64,000 nt of DNA from Streptomyces lavendulae subsp. lavendulae (GTDB lineage: Bacteria; Actinomycetota; Actinomycetes; Streptomycetales; Streptomycetaceae). The DNA is taken from positions 8,443,501 through 8,507,500 of the forward strand of contig NZ_CP024985.1 of the NCBI RefSeq assembly GCF_002803845.1, written 5' to 3'. The translations under genes and the position numbers were made by a program. Positions 15,973-24,716 of the stretch are shown here, one piece after another. Position 1 is the first letter of the stretch, and every line of letters starts with the position of its first letter. The notes beneath the pieces were generated by a model. That model saw only the letters and a list, made by a program, of their open reading frames with translations. It ran no database searches and was not told the DNA's origin.

Positions 15973-18879
15973 TCAGGGCGTGTTGCCGGTGGGGACTGCT
16001 TTGCCGTTCATGACCCACAGACCGAGGTTGTGCCATTTCTGGGTCTGCGGTTGAAAGAGCTTGTTCTCGACGGCCCGCTTGATGAGAACGCCGCCTGGGC
16101 GGCCGTCCGGGTACATGCCGACTGCGGAGATCTCCAGCTTCACGGGGACGGTACGGGGGCCCGAATAGACGGGGGTCACCTGGTAGCGCACGACCTGCCC
16201 GGCGTCCACGGCTTTCTTGACCTCGCCTTCCAGGGCCTTCATGTCGTTGGCGAATCCTTCGTCGCCCTTGACCTGGGCATTGGCGGCTCGGCTGCAGGTG
16301 ACTAGATTGTCCAGATCTTCGCCACTGCCGGTGAGCTGCTTGCCGAGCAGGTGGCAATTGTTGATGCGCTGGGGAATGTCCTTTATGCGAAGGTAGCCGG
16401 CAGTGGCCGTTGCCCAGTTGTAGCCCGGAGGCCTGACCGCTGCCGTCGTCGGGCTGCCCCGCTGCGCGTGGGCCGTCAGGTAGGCCGTGTCGAGGCAGGC
16501 GTTCATGGCCGTGGCGCGGGATCCGTGTGCGACGTCGCGCGTACCGAGGTCGAGCCAGCCTGCGCCGTTTCGCCGGCAGTCAGCCCGGTCGGGCTTGTTC
16601 ACCGTGAAATCGTCAGCCAGGTCCTTCGCGTTCCGGTCCAAGATTTCACGCGCCTGGACCACGACGTTGCGGGCGGCGACGACCTCGCTGCGAAACCTGG
16701 GAAGACCTACGGCCACCGTCTTGATGGCGTCTTGCACCTTGTCCGCCTTGCGAACGGCAGTGATGACGGTGCTGAAGTTGGCGGCCGCCAGCAGGCACGG
16801 CTTTATTTTTTCCTTTCCGGGTGCGCTGAGGCACTTTTCGATGTCCTTGACGCCGAGGAGTTCGAGGAGGATTCCCGCCCCGTTCTGCGCGAGCCATTCC
16901 ATGAGCTTCGTGTCGGCCAGGATGCTGGCCTGACGGTATTGCCGAACATAGTCGTCACCGCGCAACTCCCGCAGGGTGTCCTCGTCCCTCACCGCCTGCA
17001 GGGCCTCGGACGGGCCGCCCCGGTACTGCCAGTTGTCTCCGCTGGTCCGTTCGAAGACCGCCGAGCGGTCGGGGGACAGGCCGTAGAGGTGTTCGCCGCT
17101 GACGGCGAAGGCGGCGCCGGGGGTGCCGATCTCGGTCCAGTGGTCGGGTGTGCCGTTGTACTGGTAGAGGTGGCCGGTGTCGGGGCGGGTGGCGAACAGA
17201 CCGGCTCCGCCGGCGTACAGCTGATCGGCGGGTCCGCCGATCTTCGTCCAGTCGGTGCCTTGACCGCTCCATTCGAAGACCGCCGAGCGGTCGGGGGACA
17301 GGCCGTAGAGGTGTTCGTCGCTGACGGCGAAGGCGGCGCCGGGGGTGCCGATCTCGGTCCAGTGGTCGGGTGTGCCGTTGTACTGGTAGAGGTGGCCGGT
17401 GTCGGGGCGGGTGGCGAACAGACCGGCGCCGCCGGCGTACAGCTGATCGGCGGGTCCGCCGATCTTCGTCCAGTCGGTGCCTTGACCGCTCCATTCGAAG
17501 ACCGCCGAGCGGTCGGAGGACAGGCGATAGAGGTGATCACCCGTAACCTCGAGATCGGCGGAGGCGTCTCCGATCTGACTCCAACGGCCGATTTCGCCGT
17601 CGTAGCGATAGATGGCGCCGGTATCAGGATGGCGAGCGAAGACTCCGAGCCGCCCTGCGTGCACGGACTCTGCGGGTCCGCCGATCTTCGTCCAGTGGTT
17701 GTCACCCTCGTGCTTCCATACGCTGCCGTGATCAGGCGCGAGCGCGTAGAGATCGCCCTTGGCTGTCACGGACAGTTCAGGACCGGCGATGTCAGATAGA
17801 GCCCCCCGTACGGAGCTTGGAGATCCCGCTTCCGGCACGGATTCAGCCTCTGCTCCGTCCTGCGCTTCTGACCCCATTCCCGGCGGCGCAGACTGCGGCT
17901 CCGGGCTGGGGTCCGCCGCTTGAGGCACCGGCGCGCCGGGGGCCGATGGCGCGCCGAGGGCCGTCCAGTCCGCGCCCTGGCCGCTCCATCGGTGGACGCT
18001 GTTGCCATCGGATGCGAGACCGTAGAGGCGAGTGCTGCCGACGGCGAACGCCTTGCCCGCGTTTCCGATCTCGGTCCAGGTATCGGCCCGCCTGTCGTAT
18101 TTGTGGAGTTTGTCGTCGGGGCTGGTGGCGAAGAGCCCTGCTCCGCCGGCGTGGAGATCTTGGGCGGGTCCGCCGACTTTGGTCCAGTCGGTGCCCTTCC
18201 CGTTCCATTCGTAGACGGCGGTGCGGTCGGGGTTCAGGCCGTAGAGGTGGTCGCTGGTGACGGCGAAGTCGGCGCCCGCCCCGCCGATCTCGCTCCAGGT
18301 GTCCGGCTGCCCGTTGTACTTGTGCAGCTTGCCGTCGGGGCTGGTGGCGAAGAGCCCTGCTCCGCCGGCTTCGAGGTCTTGGGCGGGTCCGCCGATCCTG
18401 GTCCAGTCGGTGCCGGTGCCGTTCCATTCGTAGACGGCGCTGCGGTCGGGGTTCAGGCCGTAGAGGTGGTCGCCGGTGACGGCGAAGTCGGCGCCCGCCC
18501 CGCCGATCTGAGACCAGTCGCCGGGCTGCCCGTTGTACTTGTTCAGTGCTCCGCTGCCGAGGCTGGTGGCGAAGAGTCCCGCTCCGCCGACGTAGAGGTC
18601 TTGGGCGGGTCCGCCGACCTTGGTCCAGTCGGTGCCCTTTCCGTTCCAGCGGTAGACGGCAGTGTGGTCGGCGGCGAGCGCGTACAGCTGGTCGTCAGCG
18701 GTCGCCGTCACCGACACCAGGGTGATGGGGGCGGCCGGGGCGGGGTCCGCGGAGGCGGGGGCGGCCGAGAGCAGGCCGGCCGTGATCGCGCCGGCGAGCA
18801 GGACACCGATGCGCCGCAGGCGCGCCGGTGGCGTGCCGGGTCCGGGCTTCGTTCGGTTACGGGAAAGGAGGTGGGCCAC
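15973..18879 (-). CDS. Secreted double tectonin-like propeller protein with C-terminal endonuclease-like domain
   Basis: A 968-residue protein from GTG 18879 (GGAG 8 bases upstream). Residues 20-44 form a signal peptide ending in ASA. Seven repeats with the core W-x-x-[IV]-G (for example DWTKVGGPAQDL, DWSQIGGAGADF) span about 50-330, a Pro/Glu/Ala-rich linker follows, and seven more span about 385-690, giving two seven-bladed propellers of tectonin/tachylectin character. The C-terminal 280 residues contain Cys pairs and, near 840, NCHLLGKQLTGSGEDLDNLV followed by a VVRYQVTPVY strand, the layout of DNA/RNA non-specific endonucleases in polymorphic toxins. Predicted role: exported glycan- or surface-binding nuclease. 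The nuclease call is by motif only. Confidence 0.7.
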   Translation of the reverse strand: MAHLLSRNRTKPGPGTPPARLRRIGVLLAGAITAGLLSAAPASADPAPAAPITLVSVTATADDQLYALAADHTAVYRWNGKGTDWTKVGGPAQDLYVGGAGLFATSLGSGALNKYNGQPGDWSQIGGAGADFAVTGDHLYGLNPDRSAVYEWNGTGTDWTRIGGPAQDLEAGGAGLFATSPDGKLHKYNGQPDTWSEIGGAGADFAVTSDHLYGLNPDRTAVYEWNGKGTDWTKVGGPAQDLHAGGAGLFATSPDDKLHKYDRRADTWTEIGNAGKAFAVGSTRLYGLASDGNSVHRWSGQGADWTALGAPSAPGAPVPQAADPSPEPQSAPPGMGSEAQDGAEAESVPEAGSPSSVRGALSDIAGPELSVTAKGDLYALAPDHGSVWKHEGDNHWTKIGGPAESVHAGRLGVFARHPDTGAIYRYDGEIGRWSQIGDASADLEVTGDHLYRLSSDRSAVFEWSGQGTDWTKIGGPADQLYAGGAGLFATRPDTGHLYQYNGTPDHWTEIGTPGAAFAVSDEHLYGLSPDRSAVFEWSGQGTDWTKIGGPADQLYAGGAGLFATRPDTGHLYQYNGTPDHWTEIGTPGAAFAVSGEHLYGLSPDRSAVFERTSGDNWQYRGGPSEALQAVRDEDTLRELRGDDYVRQYRQASILADTKLMEWLAQNGAGILLELLGVKDIEKCLSAPGKEKIKPCLLAAANFSTVITAVRKADKVQDAIKTVAVGLPRFRSEVVAARNVVVQAREILDRNAKDLADDFTVNKPDRADCRRNGAGWLDLGTRDVAHGSRATAMNACLDTAYLTAHAQRGSPTTAAVRPPGYNWATATAGYLRIKDIPQRINNCHLLGKQLTGSGEDLDNLVTCSRAANAQVKGDEGFANDMKALEGEVKKAVDAGQVVRYQVTPVYSGPRTVPVKLEISAVGMYPDGRPGGVLIKRAVENKLFQPQTQKWHNLGLWVMNGKAVPTGNTP
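17051..17494 (-). repeat. Tandem 222-bp duplication inside the propeller gene
   Basis: Two nearly identical 222-bp units (74 codons, two blades) start at 17051 and 17273; a third, diverged copy starts at 17495. The near identity indicates recent expansion or gene conversion of blades in the second propeller. Confidence 0.85.
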
Positions 18880-18941
18880 AGGAGACGCTCCAGGGAATTT
18901 GTCTGGGAAGTGCTGGAGCCCCACGGTCCGACCTGGTCTGA

Positions 18942-19009
18942 TTGTCCATCAATAGATGTTGTCCGTTAACGCAGTTCAGGCGACACGGAAGAGCGGACAA
19001 CGCGGACAA
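18942..19009. promoter_or_regulatory. Divergent intergenic region with TTGTCC/GGACAA motifs
   Basis: The 150-bp gap between the propeller nuclease and the divergent HTH gene holds TTGTCC at 18942 and 18959 and the inverted GGACAA at 18995 and 19004. The base composition is more AT-rich than its surroundings. It is a plausible operator/promoter region shared by both genes. Confidence 0.4.
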
Positions 19010-19029
19010 CCAACCGGGGGAGTGCCGCT

Positions 19030-20856
19030 GTGGTGAAGGCCGGCCGTCCACAGGGCGGGCCCAAGGGGGAAACCGATGAAGCCAACGAGCTCGCGGTGTT
19101 CCTGCGAGATCTGACCCAGGACTTCACGGTCCGCGAGCTCGCGGAGCGGTACAAGATCAGCAAGACGAGCTGGGGCGAGTACCGCTCCGGGACCAAGACG
19201 ATCCACCTGCACCTGCTCAAACGCCTCGTGCATGACCTGGTGCGAGATGAGCGAGCGCGCGCCGCGAGATGGGCGCTGGCCCAGCGCCTCCACGAGCAGG
19301 CAACCACCGCACAGCAGCCTCTTGGCCCTGACGAGCCGAACACCGCCATGGAGGGAGTGACGGCGGCACAGGCGGCAGCGCAGGCAACTGCGGCTCTGCA
19401 GGACGCGGAGCGCCTGGTCCACATCCTCCTCGGCGTCATCGCCGGCCTCCAGATGCCCTCACAACACGGCACGGCACCGGGCGCCGACGCGGCTGGACTG
19501 GCTTCCGCCGCCGATCAGGCAGCCACTGATCTACGTGAAGCACACCACCGACTGGACCAAGTCCGCCTGGTCCAAGACGCTGTACGCCGCGTGCGTGACG
19601 AAGCCACCGCACACGACGACCCATCCGGCGCAGCAGATGCCGCATCCCGTGCCGACGACGCCGGCCGGAGCGGTAACGATGAACATCTTCCTGTGCCCTA
19701 CACGGCAGCCTCACGCGAAGCCTCCGCCATCCTGATCGTCTCCCGCGCCGCACTGGTTGAGCAGTACGCCGCAGCCCGGCTACTCAGCGCCCGGGCAGCG
19801 GGTGTGCACGCCATCGAGCCGACAGCTGTACAGAACACCCCCCGCGGAGCTCTGGCCCTCACCTCCCCGCCCCGCAGCCCCACCGCGGTCTCGCCACCCT
19901 CTGACCGGTCGCGCCGCCGACGCCAGATCGTCATGATGGCCGTTGCCGTGACGCTCGCCGCCTCCCTCTCAGCGGTGGCCGCCGTCACCCTCGTGCGAAA
20001 CGGGCAGCACCCCCCCCTGGAACAGGCGAACCGGCCCACACCGGCCCCTGCGGCTTCCCTGCCGCCCCCGACATTGAGCCCTTCACCTCCGGCATCGCCC
20101 ACGCCGTCCCCGAGCCCGGACCTGATCGACCCAACTTCGCCCCCGAACCCGACCCGCTCGACTGAGACCAGTGTGACGGCGGTCCCCGACGACTACCTGG
20201 GCACATGGCAAGGCGAATTCACCAAGCCCGGAGACAAAGCCCCTACCTTGCGCCGCATCGAGATCCGCAAGGGCGCGGTGGGCGCAGAGACCGCGGACAT
20301 CCTGACGTCGACCGCCAGCTCCCTCTGCCAGTCAAAAGGAACCCTCATCTCGGCCGGCACACTGCTCGTCCTCACAACAAACCCGACCTCAGGAATCCCC
20401 AGCCATCTCTGCACCACCAACGCAGACATCACCCTCCGACGCCAAGGAGACACCGACCTCACCTGGAAATCAGAAGGAACCACAGCCACCCTCCACCGCA
20501 CCGCGCCACAAAACCAGACGATCCCCGCCCCCTTCATCGGAACATGGCGCGCCCAGGACGGAAACGACACCACCTCATCCGTGCGCATGACAATCAACCA
20601 AGGAACACCCGGCCACGCCCGGGCCGAATTCGTCTGGGACGGCGACGCCCACCATTGCGAAGGCTTCTCCGTACTTGCTTCCATCGGCGACGCTCTGACC
20701 TTCAGCCCCGAGACGGTCACGTCGTCCGAACCACAGCGCTTTTGCACCCAGACCCCCACCCGCCTTGTCACGCAATCCCAGGGCAACACCCTCCACGTGG
20801 AATGGGCGGATGACGGCGGTTTCTTCCGCTCATTCACCTTCCACCGTGTCGGCTGA
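19030..20856 (+). CDS. Membrane-spanning HTH regulator with two extracytoplasmic lipocalin-like domains
   Basis: A 608-residue protein. Residues 17-65 are a helix-turn-helix domain (FTVRELAERYKISKTSWGEY). Residues 80-290 are Ala-rich and helical. A membrane helix lies at about 299-320 (VMMAVAVTLAASLSAVAAVT) after four arginines, followed by a Pro/Ser linker. Two similar beta-rich domains begin at 387 (YLGTWQGEFT) and 501 (FIGTWRAQDG), each with a conserved Cys pair; the same G-T-W domain occurs outside Streptomyces serine/threonine kinases. It looks like a one-component transmembrane sensor that binds DNA in the cytoplasm. It is divergent from the propeller nuclease. Confidence 0.7.
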   Translation: MVKAGRPQGGPKGETDEANELAVFLRDLTQDFTVRELAERYKISKTSWGEYRSGTKTIHLHLLKRLVHDLVRDERARAARWALAQRLHEQATTAQQPLGPDEPNTAMEGVTAAQAAAQATAALQDAERLVHILLGVIAGLQMPSQHGTAPGADAAGLASAADQAATDLREAHHRLDQVRLVQDAVRRVRDEATAHDDPSGAADAASRADDAGRSGNDEHLPVPYTAASREASAILIVSRAALVEQYAAARLLSARAAGVHAIEPTAVQNTPRGALALTSPPRSPTAVSPPSDRSRRRRQIVMMAVAVTLAASLSAVAAVTLVRNGQHPPLEQANRPTPAPAASLPPPTLSPSPPASPTPSPSPDLIDPTSPPNPTRSTETSVTAVPDDYLGTWQGEFTKPGDKAPTLRRIEIRKGAVGAETADILTSTASSLCQSKGTLISAGTLLVLTTNPTSGIPSHLCTTNADITLRRQGDTDLTWKSEGTTATLHRTAPQNQTIPAPFIGTWRAQDGNDTTSSVRMTINQGTPGHARAEFVWDGDAHHCEGFSVLASIGDALTFSPETVTSSEPQRFCTQTPTRLVTQSQGNTLHVEWADDGGFFRSFTFHRVG

Positions 20857-20878
20857 TCCAACCCACGGCGGACAAGGC

Positions 20879-20914
20879 AGAAGGCCCCGGATCCTTGAGG
20901 ATCCGGGGCCTTCT
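20879..20914. terminator. Bidirectional terminator hairpin
   Basis: A 16-bp perfect stem (20879-20894 with 20899-20914), loop TTGA, lies 22 bp after the HTH-sensor stop codon and 9 bp beyond the tRNA 3' end. It can serve both convergent transcripts. Confidence 0.85.
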
Positions 20915-20922
20915 CATTTCAG

Positions 20923-20996
20923 TAGCGGGGACAGGATTTGAACCTGCGACCTCTGGGTTATGAGCCCAGCGAGCTACCGAGCTGCTCCACCCCGCG
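20923..20996 (-). tRNA. tRNA-Met initiator (CAU)
   Basis: The 74-nt minus-strand sequence begins CGCGGGGTGGAGCAGCTCGG and folds as a tRNA. The anticodon loop is CTCATAA with CAT anticodon. The anticodon stem has three consecutive G:C pairs (GGG/CCC) and the first acceptor position is unpaired (C1 x U72), both marks of an initiator tRNA. The T-loop is GGTTCAAATCC. CCA is not encoded. No partial copy of its 3' end was noticed elsewhere in the window. Confidence 0.95.
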
Positions 20997-21041
20997 TCGG
21001 TGAACCCCACCTTACGGCACCGCCGGACCGCTCCTGACGAG

Positions 21042-21197
21042 CTATGACTTGCGCAGGCGTCCTGCGGCGCCAACGATGAGGGGGTCGGGGCGGCCCACCA
21101 CCGCTTCGTCCTTCCCGTCGTAGTCGATGTGCCACTGAGGCTGCGGATCGCCTCCAGCCAGCCGCGCCGCGTGTCGCTGCTGATCACCACCGTCCAT
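21042..21197 (-). CDS. Small hypothetical ORF
   Basis: A 51-codon frame from ATG 21197 that begins MDGGDQQRHAARLAGGDPQP and ends DPLIVGAAGRLRKS. Its composition (WHIDYDGKDEAVVGRPD) looks like real protein rather than shadow, but no ribosome binding site precedes it. It could be the C-terminal piece of a larger decayed gene. Function unknown. Confidence 0.35.
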   Translation of the reverse strand: MDGGDQQRHAARLAGGDPQPQWHIDYDGKDEAVVGRPDPLIVGAAGRLRKS

Positions 21198-21907
21198 GGC
21201 GCGGCGCCGGTGTCGGTCGGCGCACCTTCACCGCGGCTTCCTCGACCGAGTCGGCGGTGGCGAGGTTGGTCACCTCCGACGCGCCGGGGTGGTCCGGCTC
21301 GGTGCACCTGGCGAGGATCCGGCAGAGCCCTCGCTGCTCCGGCGGCCGTACACCGCCCGATGCGGGGTGCGCCTGTCCGCGCTCCTCCGGATCGCCCGCA
21401 CGTGTGTACCCGCATCCGAATGCCTGCTGGCTCACTCGGCTGAACGGGGGAGCGGGCCTTCCTTTGATTCAGCGCCCGGACGCTTTGGTGTCCCCGTTTT
21501 GGCAGGTCTGCGGTTCTGCACTCACTGTGCCGGCCCGCCGGGGGCGGTATCGGGGTCTGTGCGGGTGGTTGTGGGAGGCGTGGGGCGGGTCGGGCGTGTG
21601 CGTGAACGCCGGATCGGGTGGGATGGGCAGGGCGCCGCGTCGGCTTCTTCCCCTTTAGGGTGCTGTCGGCCGGGCACCGGCCGCCGTCACACGTCGCCGT
21701 CACGCAGCCACGGCCGACGGCACCTGCTAGACCGGCCCGCTGGCTCTGTGGGCGTGCGGGGCCGTTTTAGAGTGGCGTGGGTGCAATCCCCATGGGGCGG
21801 CTCTATAGCGGGGAAGATGTGCGCTGGGGGCCATCCTGCATGGGCGCGCCGGGTGTCTGTTGGTCGCGACAGGGATGGATCGGTTGGCATCGGTGAAGAC
21901 TCTCCGC
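21198..21907. other. Gene-poor interval
   Basis: About 710 bp without a convincing gene. A promoter-like TAGAGT lies near 21766, upstream of the next small ORF. Other open frames are low-complexity Arg/Gly-rich shadows. Confidence 0.35.
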
Positions 21908-22117
21908 ATGCCTGAGGACCCCGATGAGCTTGTCGACGCCATTGCTGTCGCCGTGCGGGCGGGCGATGACCGCCGTATTGGCCTTCTTCTCGACCGGTTC
22001 AAGGAAGTGGCGGGCCTTTCCCACCTGATACGGCTGCGTGAGCGGCTGTGCGGTGCGGGCGGGGCCGCGAGGGTGAGCGCCCGCGGCATCTGGTGGAGCG
22101 CGACGAGGACGTGGTGA
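21908..22117 (+). CDS. Small hypothetical protein
   Basis: A 69-residue frame from ATG 21908 (longer in-frame starts at 21875 and 21860). PDELVDAIAVAVRAGDDRRI followed by GLLLDRFKEVAGLSHLIRLR looks helical and conserved in style, while the last 20 residues look degenerate. No family is recognised. Confidence 0.4.
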   Translation: MPEDPDELVDAIAVAVRAGDDRRIGLLLDRFKEVAGLSHLIRLRERLCGAGGAARVSARGIWWSATRTW

Positions 22118-22182
22118 GGGTGGGCCGGCGCTGACCGCAGACACGGCGAGAAGAGCCAACGGCGGCCTGATCACGGTGGCGG

Positions 22183-22527
22183 TCATGGCAGCCAGGGGCT
22201 GTTCCAGTCGTCGATCTCCTCCCGCGCGAGGGAAGATTTCGGCGTGTCGCGGGTCTGCTCCGTGCGGCGGGGGAGCGGGCGGCTGGCGGCGAGAGAGGTG
22301 AGGACGTTGTGCCAGGTGCCGTCCGTCTGCCACAGGCGCAGACGTTCGGCGCAGCGGTGCCAGGGCCCGTAGCGGGCGGGCAGGTCGTGCCAGCGCCGGC
22401 CGCCTCGCTGCTGCCACAGGATGCCGTTGACGACGGCCCGGTAATCCGGCCCGCCCGGCCCGCAGCGCGGCAACAGCGCGCGGATCACGGCCCATTCCCC
22501 GTCGTCGAGGTCGTCGCATTCGCTCAC
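22183..22527 (-). pseudogene. IS5-type transposase N-terminal fragment
   Basis: Only the N-terminal DUF4096-like domain of an IS5-family transposase is present: DDGEWAVIRALLPRCGPGGP, AVVNGILWQQRGGRRWHDLP, RYGPWHRCAERLRLWQTDGT. The catalytic DDE part is missing, and no terminal inverted repeats were found. It may be a remnant. Confidence 0.65.
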
Positions 22528-23033
22528 ACCATGACAACGGCTCTCCCCGCGGACCGACACGCCCCAGTCAGCGTGGGTGGACGTTTCTGCTGCGCGCTCG
22601 CGACTGGGTCGGTCGCTGGGCAAGGGGCTGCAGAAGGCGCGGGTCATGCCTCTTGAACCTGCTCAAGCTCAACTGAACCGGACACTGCGGACACGCATCA
22701 GGGGTGACTGCGGCAGCCCGGCAGCCCCCAAGGTCCAAGGGGGCGGGGGCGGGGTGGGCGCGCTCTGCCAAGGCTTCTGACGGCGCGCTGCGCTGTCCCG
22801 CGGTCGGGCCGGGCTACCACTGGTCCGTGGCGGATCCCTCTACGGGCCGAGTCCGGGAGATGGCCGAGCGCTGCCCCAGCTGCGACTTCCGGCCGGGCAA
22901 TCGCGGCCAGCTTGCCCCCGGCCAGTTGGCCGCCCTAGTCCGGGACTGCCTTGGCGGACGAGGGGCAAAACGACCAGCCGGGCGCGATCCGCGCACCCAG
23001 ACGCCGGCCGCTCCCTCGCACTACGGCTGTGTG
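22528..23033. other. Gene-poor interval with a possible zinc-motif fragment
   Basis: A plus-strand frame around 22860-22960 reads MAERCPSCDFRPGNRGQLAP followed by GQLAALVRDCL, which resembles the start of small CPxC proteins of actinomycetes. It degenerates afterwards, and no gene can be delimited. Confidence 0.3.
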
Positions 23034-23501
23034 TCAGGTGCCGGTGCCGCAGTAGGACTGTTCGGGCGTCCAGTTCGCGGGGATGATGTTGATGTAGGTG
23101 GTGGTCACACCGAGTTCGTTCGTCAAGCGCAGACTGAACGGGGCCCGCAGTGGACGGTTGCTGTCAAGCCGGAAGACGTCGCCCCACGTCTCGCGCATCC
23201 GCGTCCAGGTGGTACTCCCCTGCTCCCGCAGTTCGAGCCCGGCGACCCCGACCACGTCGAGCAGGGGCCGGACCGCGAAAAAGGTCGCGTTGCTGCCGAT
23301 TTCGACGTGGAAGCAGTCCAGAGCCGGGGTTTCCCCGGCCTTTGGAGCCACTTGCGGCACGGCACCCCCGGCGGGCGTCGCATGCGCGGCCGGCCCCGCA
23401 GCCACCATCGTGATCGCGGCAGCGACCCCGACGCCCGCCACAGCCAAACGGAGTGCCGAACGAGCCCAGCGCGGACCCTCATATCGCCTCGATCGCTCCA
23501 T
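23034..23501 (-). CDS. Secreted stand-alone expansin C-terminal-like domain
   Basis: A 155-residue protein from ATG 23501 (AGGAGC upstream). It has a signal peptide (LRLAVAGVGVAAAITMVAAG, then AAHA). The mature part resembles the second domain of expansins: CFHVEIGSNATFFAVRPLLD, VVGVAGLELREQGSTTWTRM, RETWGDVFRLDSNRPLRAPF, SLRLTNELG and the IPANW near the end, all of which match the plant expansin pattern (W..M.R.WG..., F.VT..., APANW). The double-psi barrel first domain is absent. Predicted to bind polysaccharide outside the cell. Confidence 0.65.
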   Translation of the reverse strand: MERSRRYEGPRWARSALRLAVAGVGVAAAITMVAAGPAAHATPAGGAVPQVAPKAGETPALDCFHVEIGSNATFFAVRPLLDVVGVAGLELREQGSTTWTRMRETWGDVFRLDSNRPLRAPFSLRLTNELGVTTTYINIIPANWTPEQSYCGTGT

Positions 23502-24716
23502 GAAAGCTCCTGGATCAGTCGGAAGACGAGAGGCACGGATCGGCTCTCTCACCGAGAACTTCACTTCCGATTCCCGCACCCGCAACCTCACCAGCCACCG
23601 GAGTGATGACCCAGCGTCACCGACACGGGGCTGCAGACCCCCTGGGGCAAGACGAAGGCCCCCGGGGGGGGCCCCTATCTCTTTGGTCAGGTGGATGGGT
23701 GCTGGTTCGGGCGTCTGGGACGATGTGCCTGTGCATGCTGACGTCGTGTGCCCGGGTGACCGGACGTGAGCGGATGGGGGAGTACCTCGGACACGGTCTC
23801 GCGTGCCGCCGCTGCGCCGTCCCCGGTGACCGCCGGACCCTGTACGGCATTGTCCAGTGCCTCCATTTTGGAATGAAGGGCCCCGGGCTCCCCGGCTGTG
23901 TCGGTGTCGACCAGGCCGTCGCCTTCCTCCTTGCCGGGCCGGGCGTCGCCGTGCCAGAGGCCGGACCCGCGGCCGTGGTGCCCGCCGCGCGGTCCGCCCT
24001 CGCCCCGAATCCCGATCCGTACGCGGCGCCTGCCGCACCAGAAGCCGCCTCTGGTCCTGCTCCTGCTCCCGTTCCTGATCCGGCCCCGTCCCCGGGGCCG
24101 GCCCCGGGGACGGTGGCGGGCGGACGCCCGCGCGATGTGGGAGCCGGCTGACCGAGAGGTTGAGCGTTCCCAACGATCTGGACCTGTCCGACCGGCCTGC
24201 CGCCCTTCAACAGCTAGGCGTCGGCGCGGCGACGAACAGCCGGCTGGTGACCAGTGCGCAGGACTGGATCGGCCCTGAGCGGGAGACGGCCCTTGTTGGT
24301 CAGTACCCGGGCCTGGCCCCTGTTCGCGGCCCGCATGGCCGACGTCGCCCGCGGCCCCGAAGGCGAGCAGGGCCTGCGCGACCGGCTGAAGCCGGGCTGC
24401 TGGACAGAACTGCGAAGGGAGAGGTGTCCGCCTCGGCTGGGCCCCAGGACTCGCGGATCTCGGTGCTGCGGTCCAGGGGGCTGCTGTACGGCGGGCTCGC
24501 GGAGGGGCGGGCGGCGAAAGGGGTGCTGCTCTGGACCCCGACCAGTACATTCTTGTATCTACTCGATTACAGAAAGTTGTTATCGTCTTCAGGGGGAGAG
24601 AAATCGTCCCGCCTGTGGCGGGGGTGCGCCGAAGTCGCTGCGGTAGGCGAGGGCTTCGGTGCCGGGGGATCGAGGGGGCTGTATGAGCTGGATCGGCAGT
24701 TGGTGAGCCTGTGACC
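23502..24716. other. Gene-poor interval, low complexity
   Basis: About 1.2 kb. It holds a G-rich run with a small hairpin near 23670 and Pro/Gly-type low-complexity DNA at 24050-24120. A plus-strand frame, 24160-24714, overlaps the next gene by GTGA and ends DRQLVSL; its first part (DLSDRPAALQQLGVGAATNS) might be coding, but the middle is poor. An AT-rich patch at 24545-24595 could be a promoter for the next gene. Confidence 0.3.

Noticed and set aside
17051..17494. Tandem repeats as a CRISPR array
   Set aside because: The repeats are 222 bp, codon-phased and inside a gene; no short repeat-spacer pattern or cas genes occur anywhere in the window.
16351..17799. Long plus-strand ORF (482 codons)
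   Set aside because: It is antisense to the propeller nuclease; its repeats simply mirror that gene's tandem blades.
20880..21000. tRNA-fMet as an integration (attB) site
   Set aside because: No integrase gene and no second copy of the tRNA 3' end was seen in the window.
23034..24173. Extending the expansin-like gene upstream to 24173
   Set aside because: The upstream part is low-complexity, and a good ribosome binding site and signal peptide start at 23501.
24680..24715. Trp-containing leader peptide MSWIGSW before the 24717 gene
   Set aside because: It overlaps the end of another open frame, has no terminator/antiterminator hairpins, and is too short to separate from chance.
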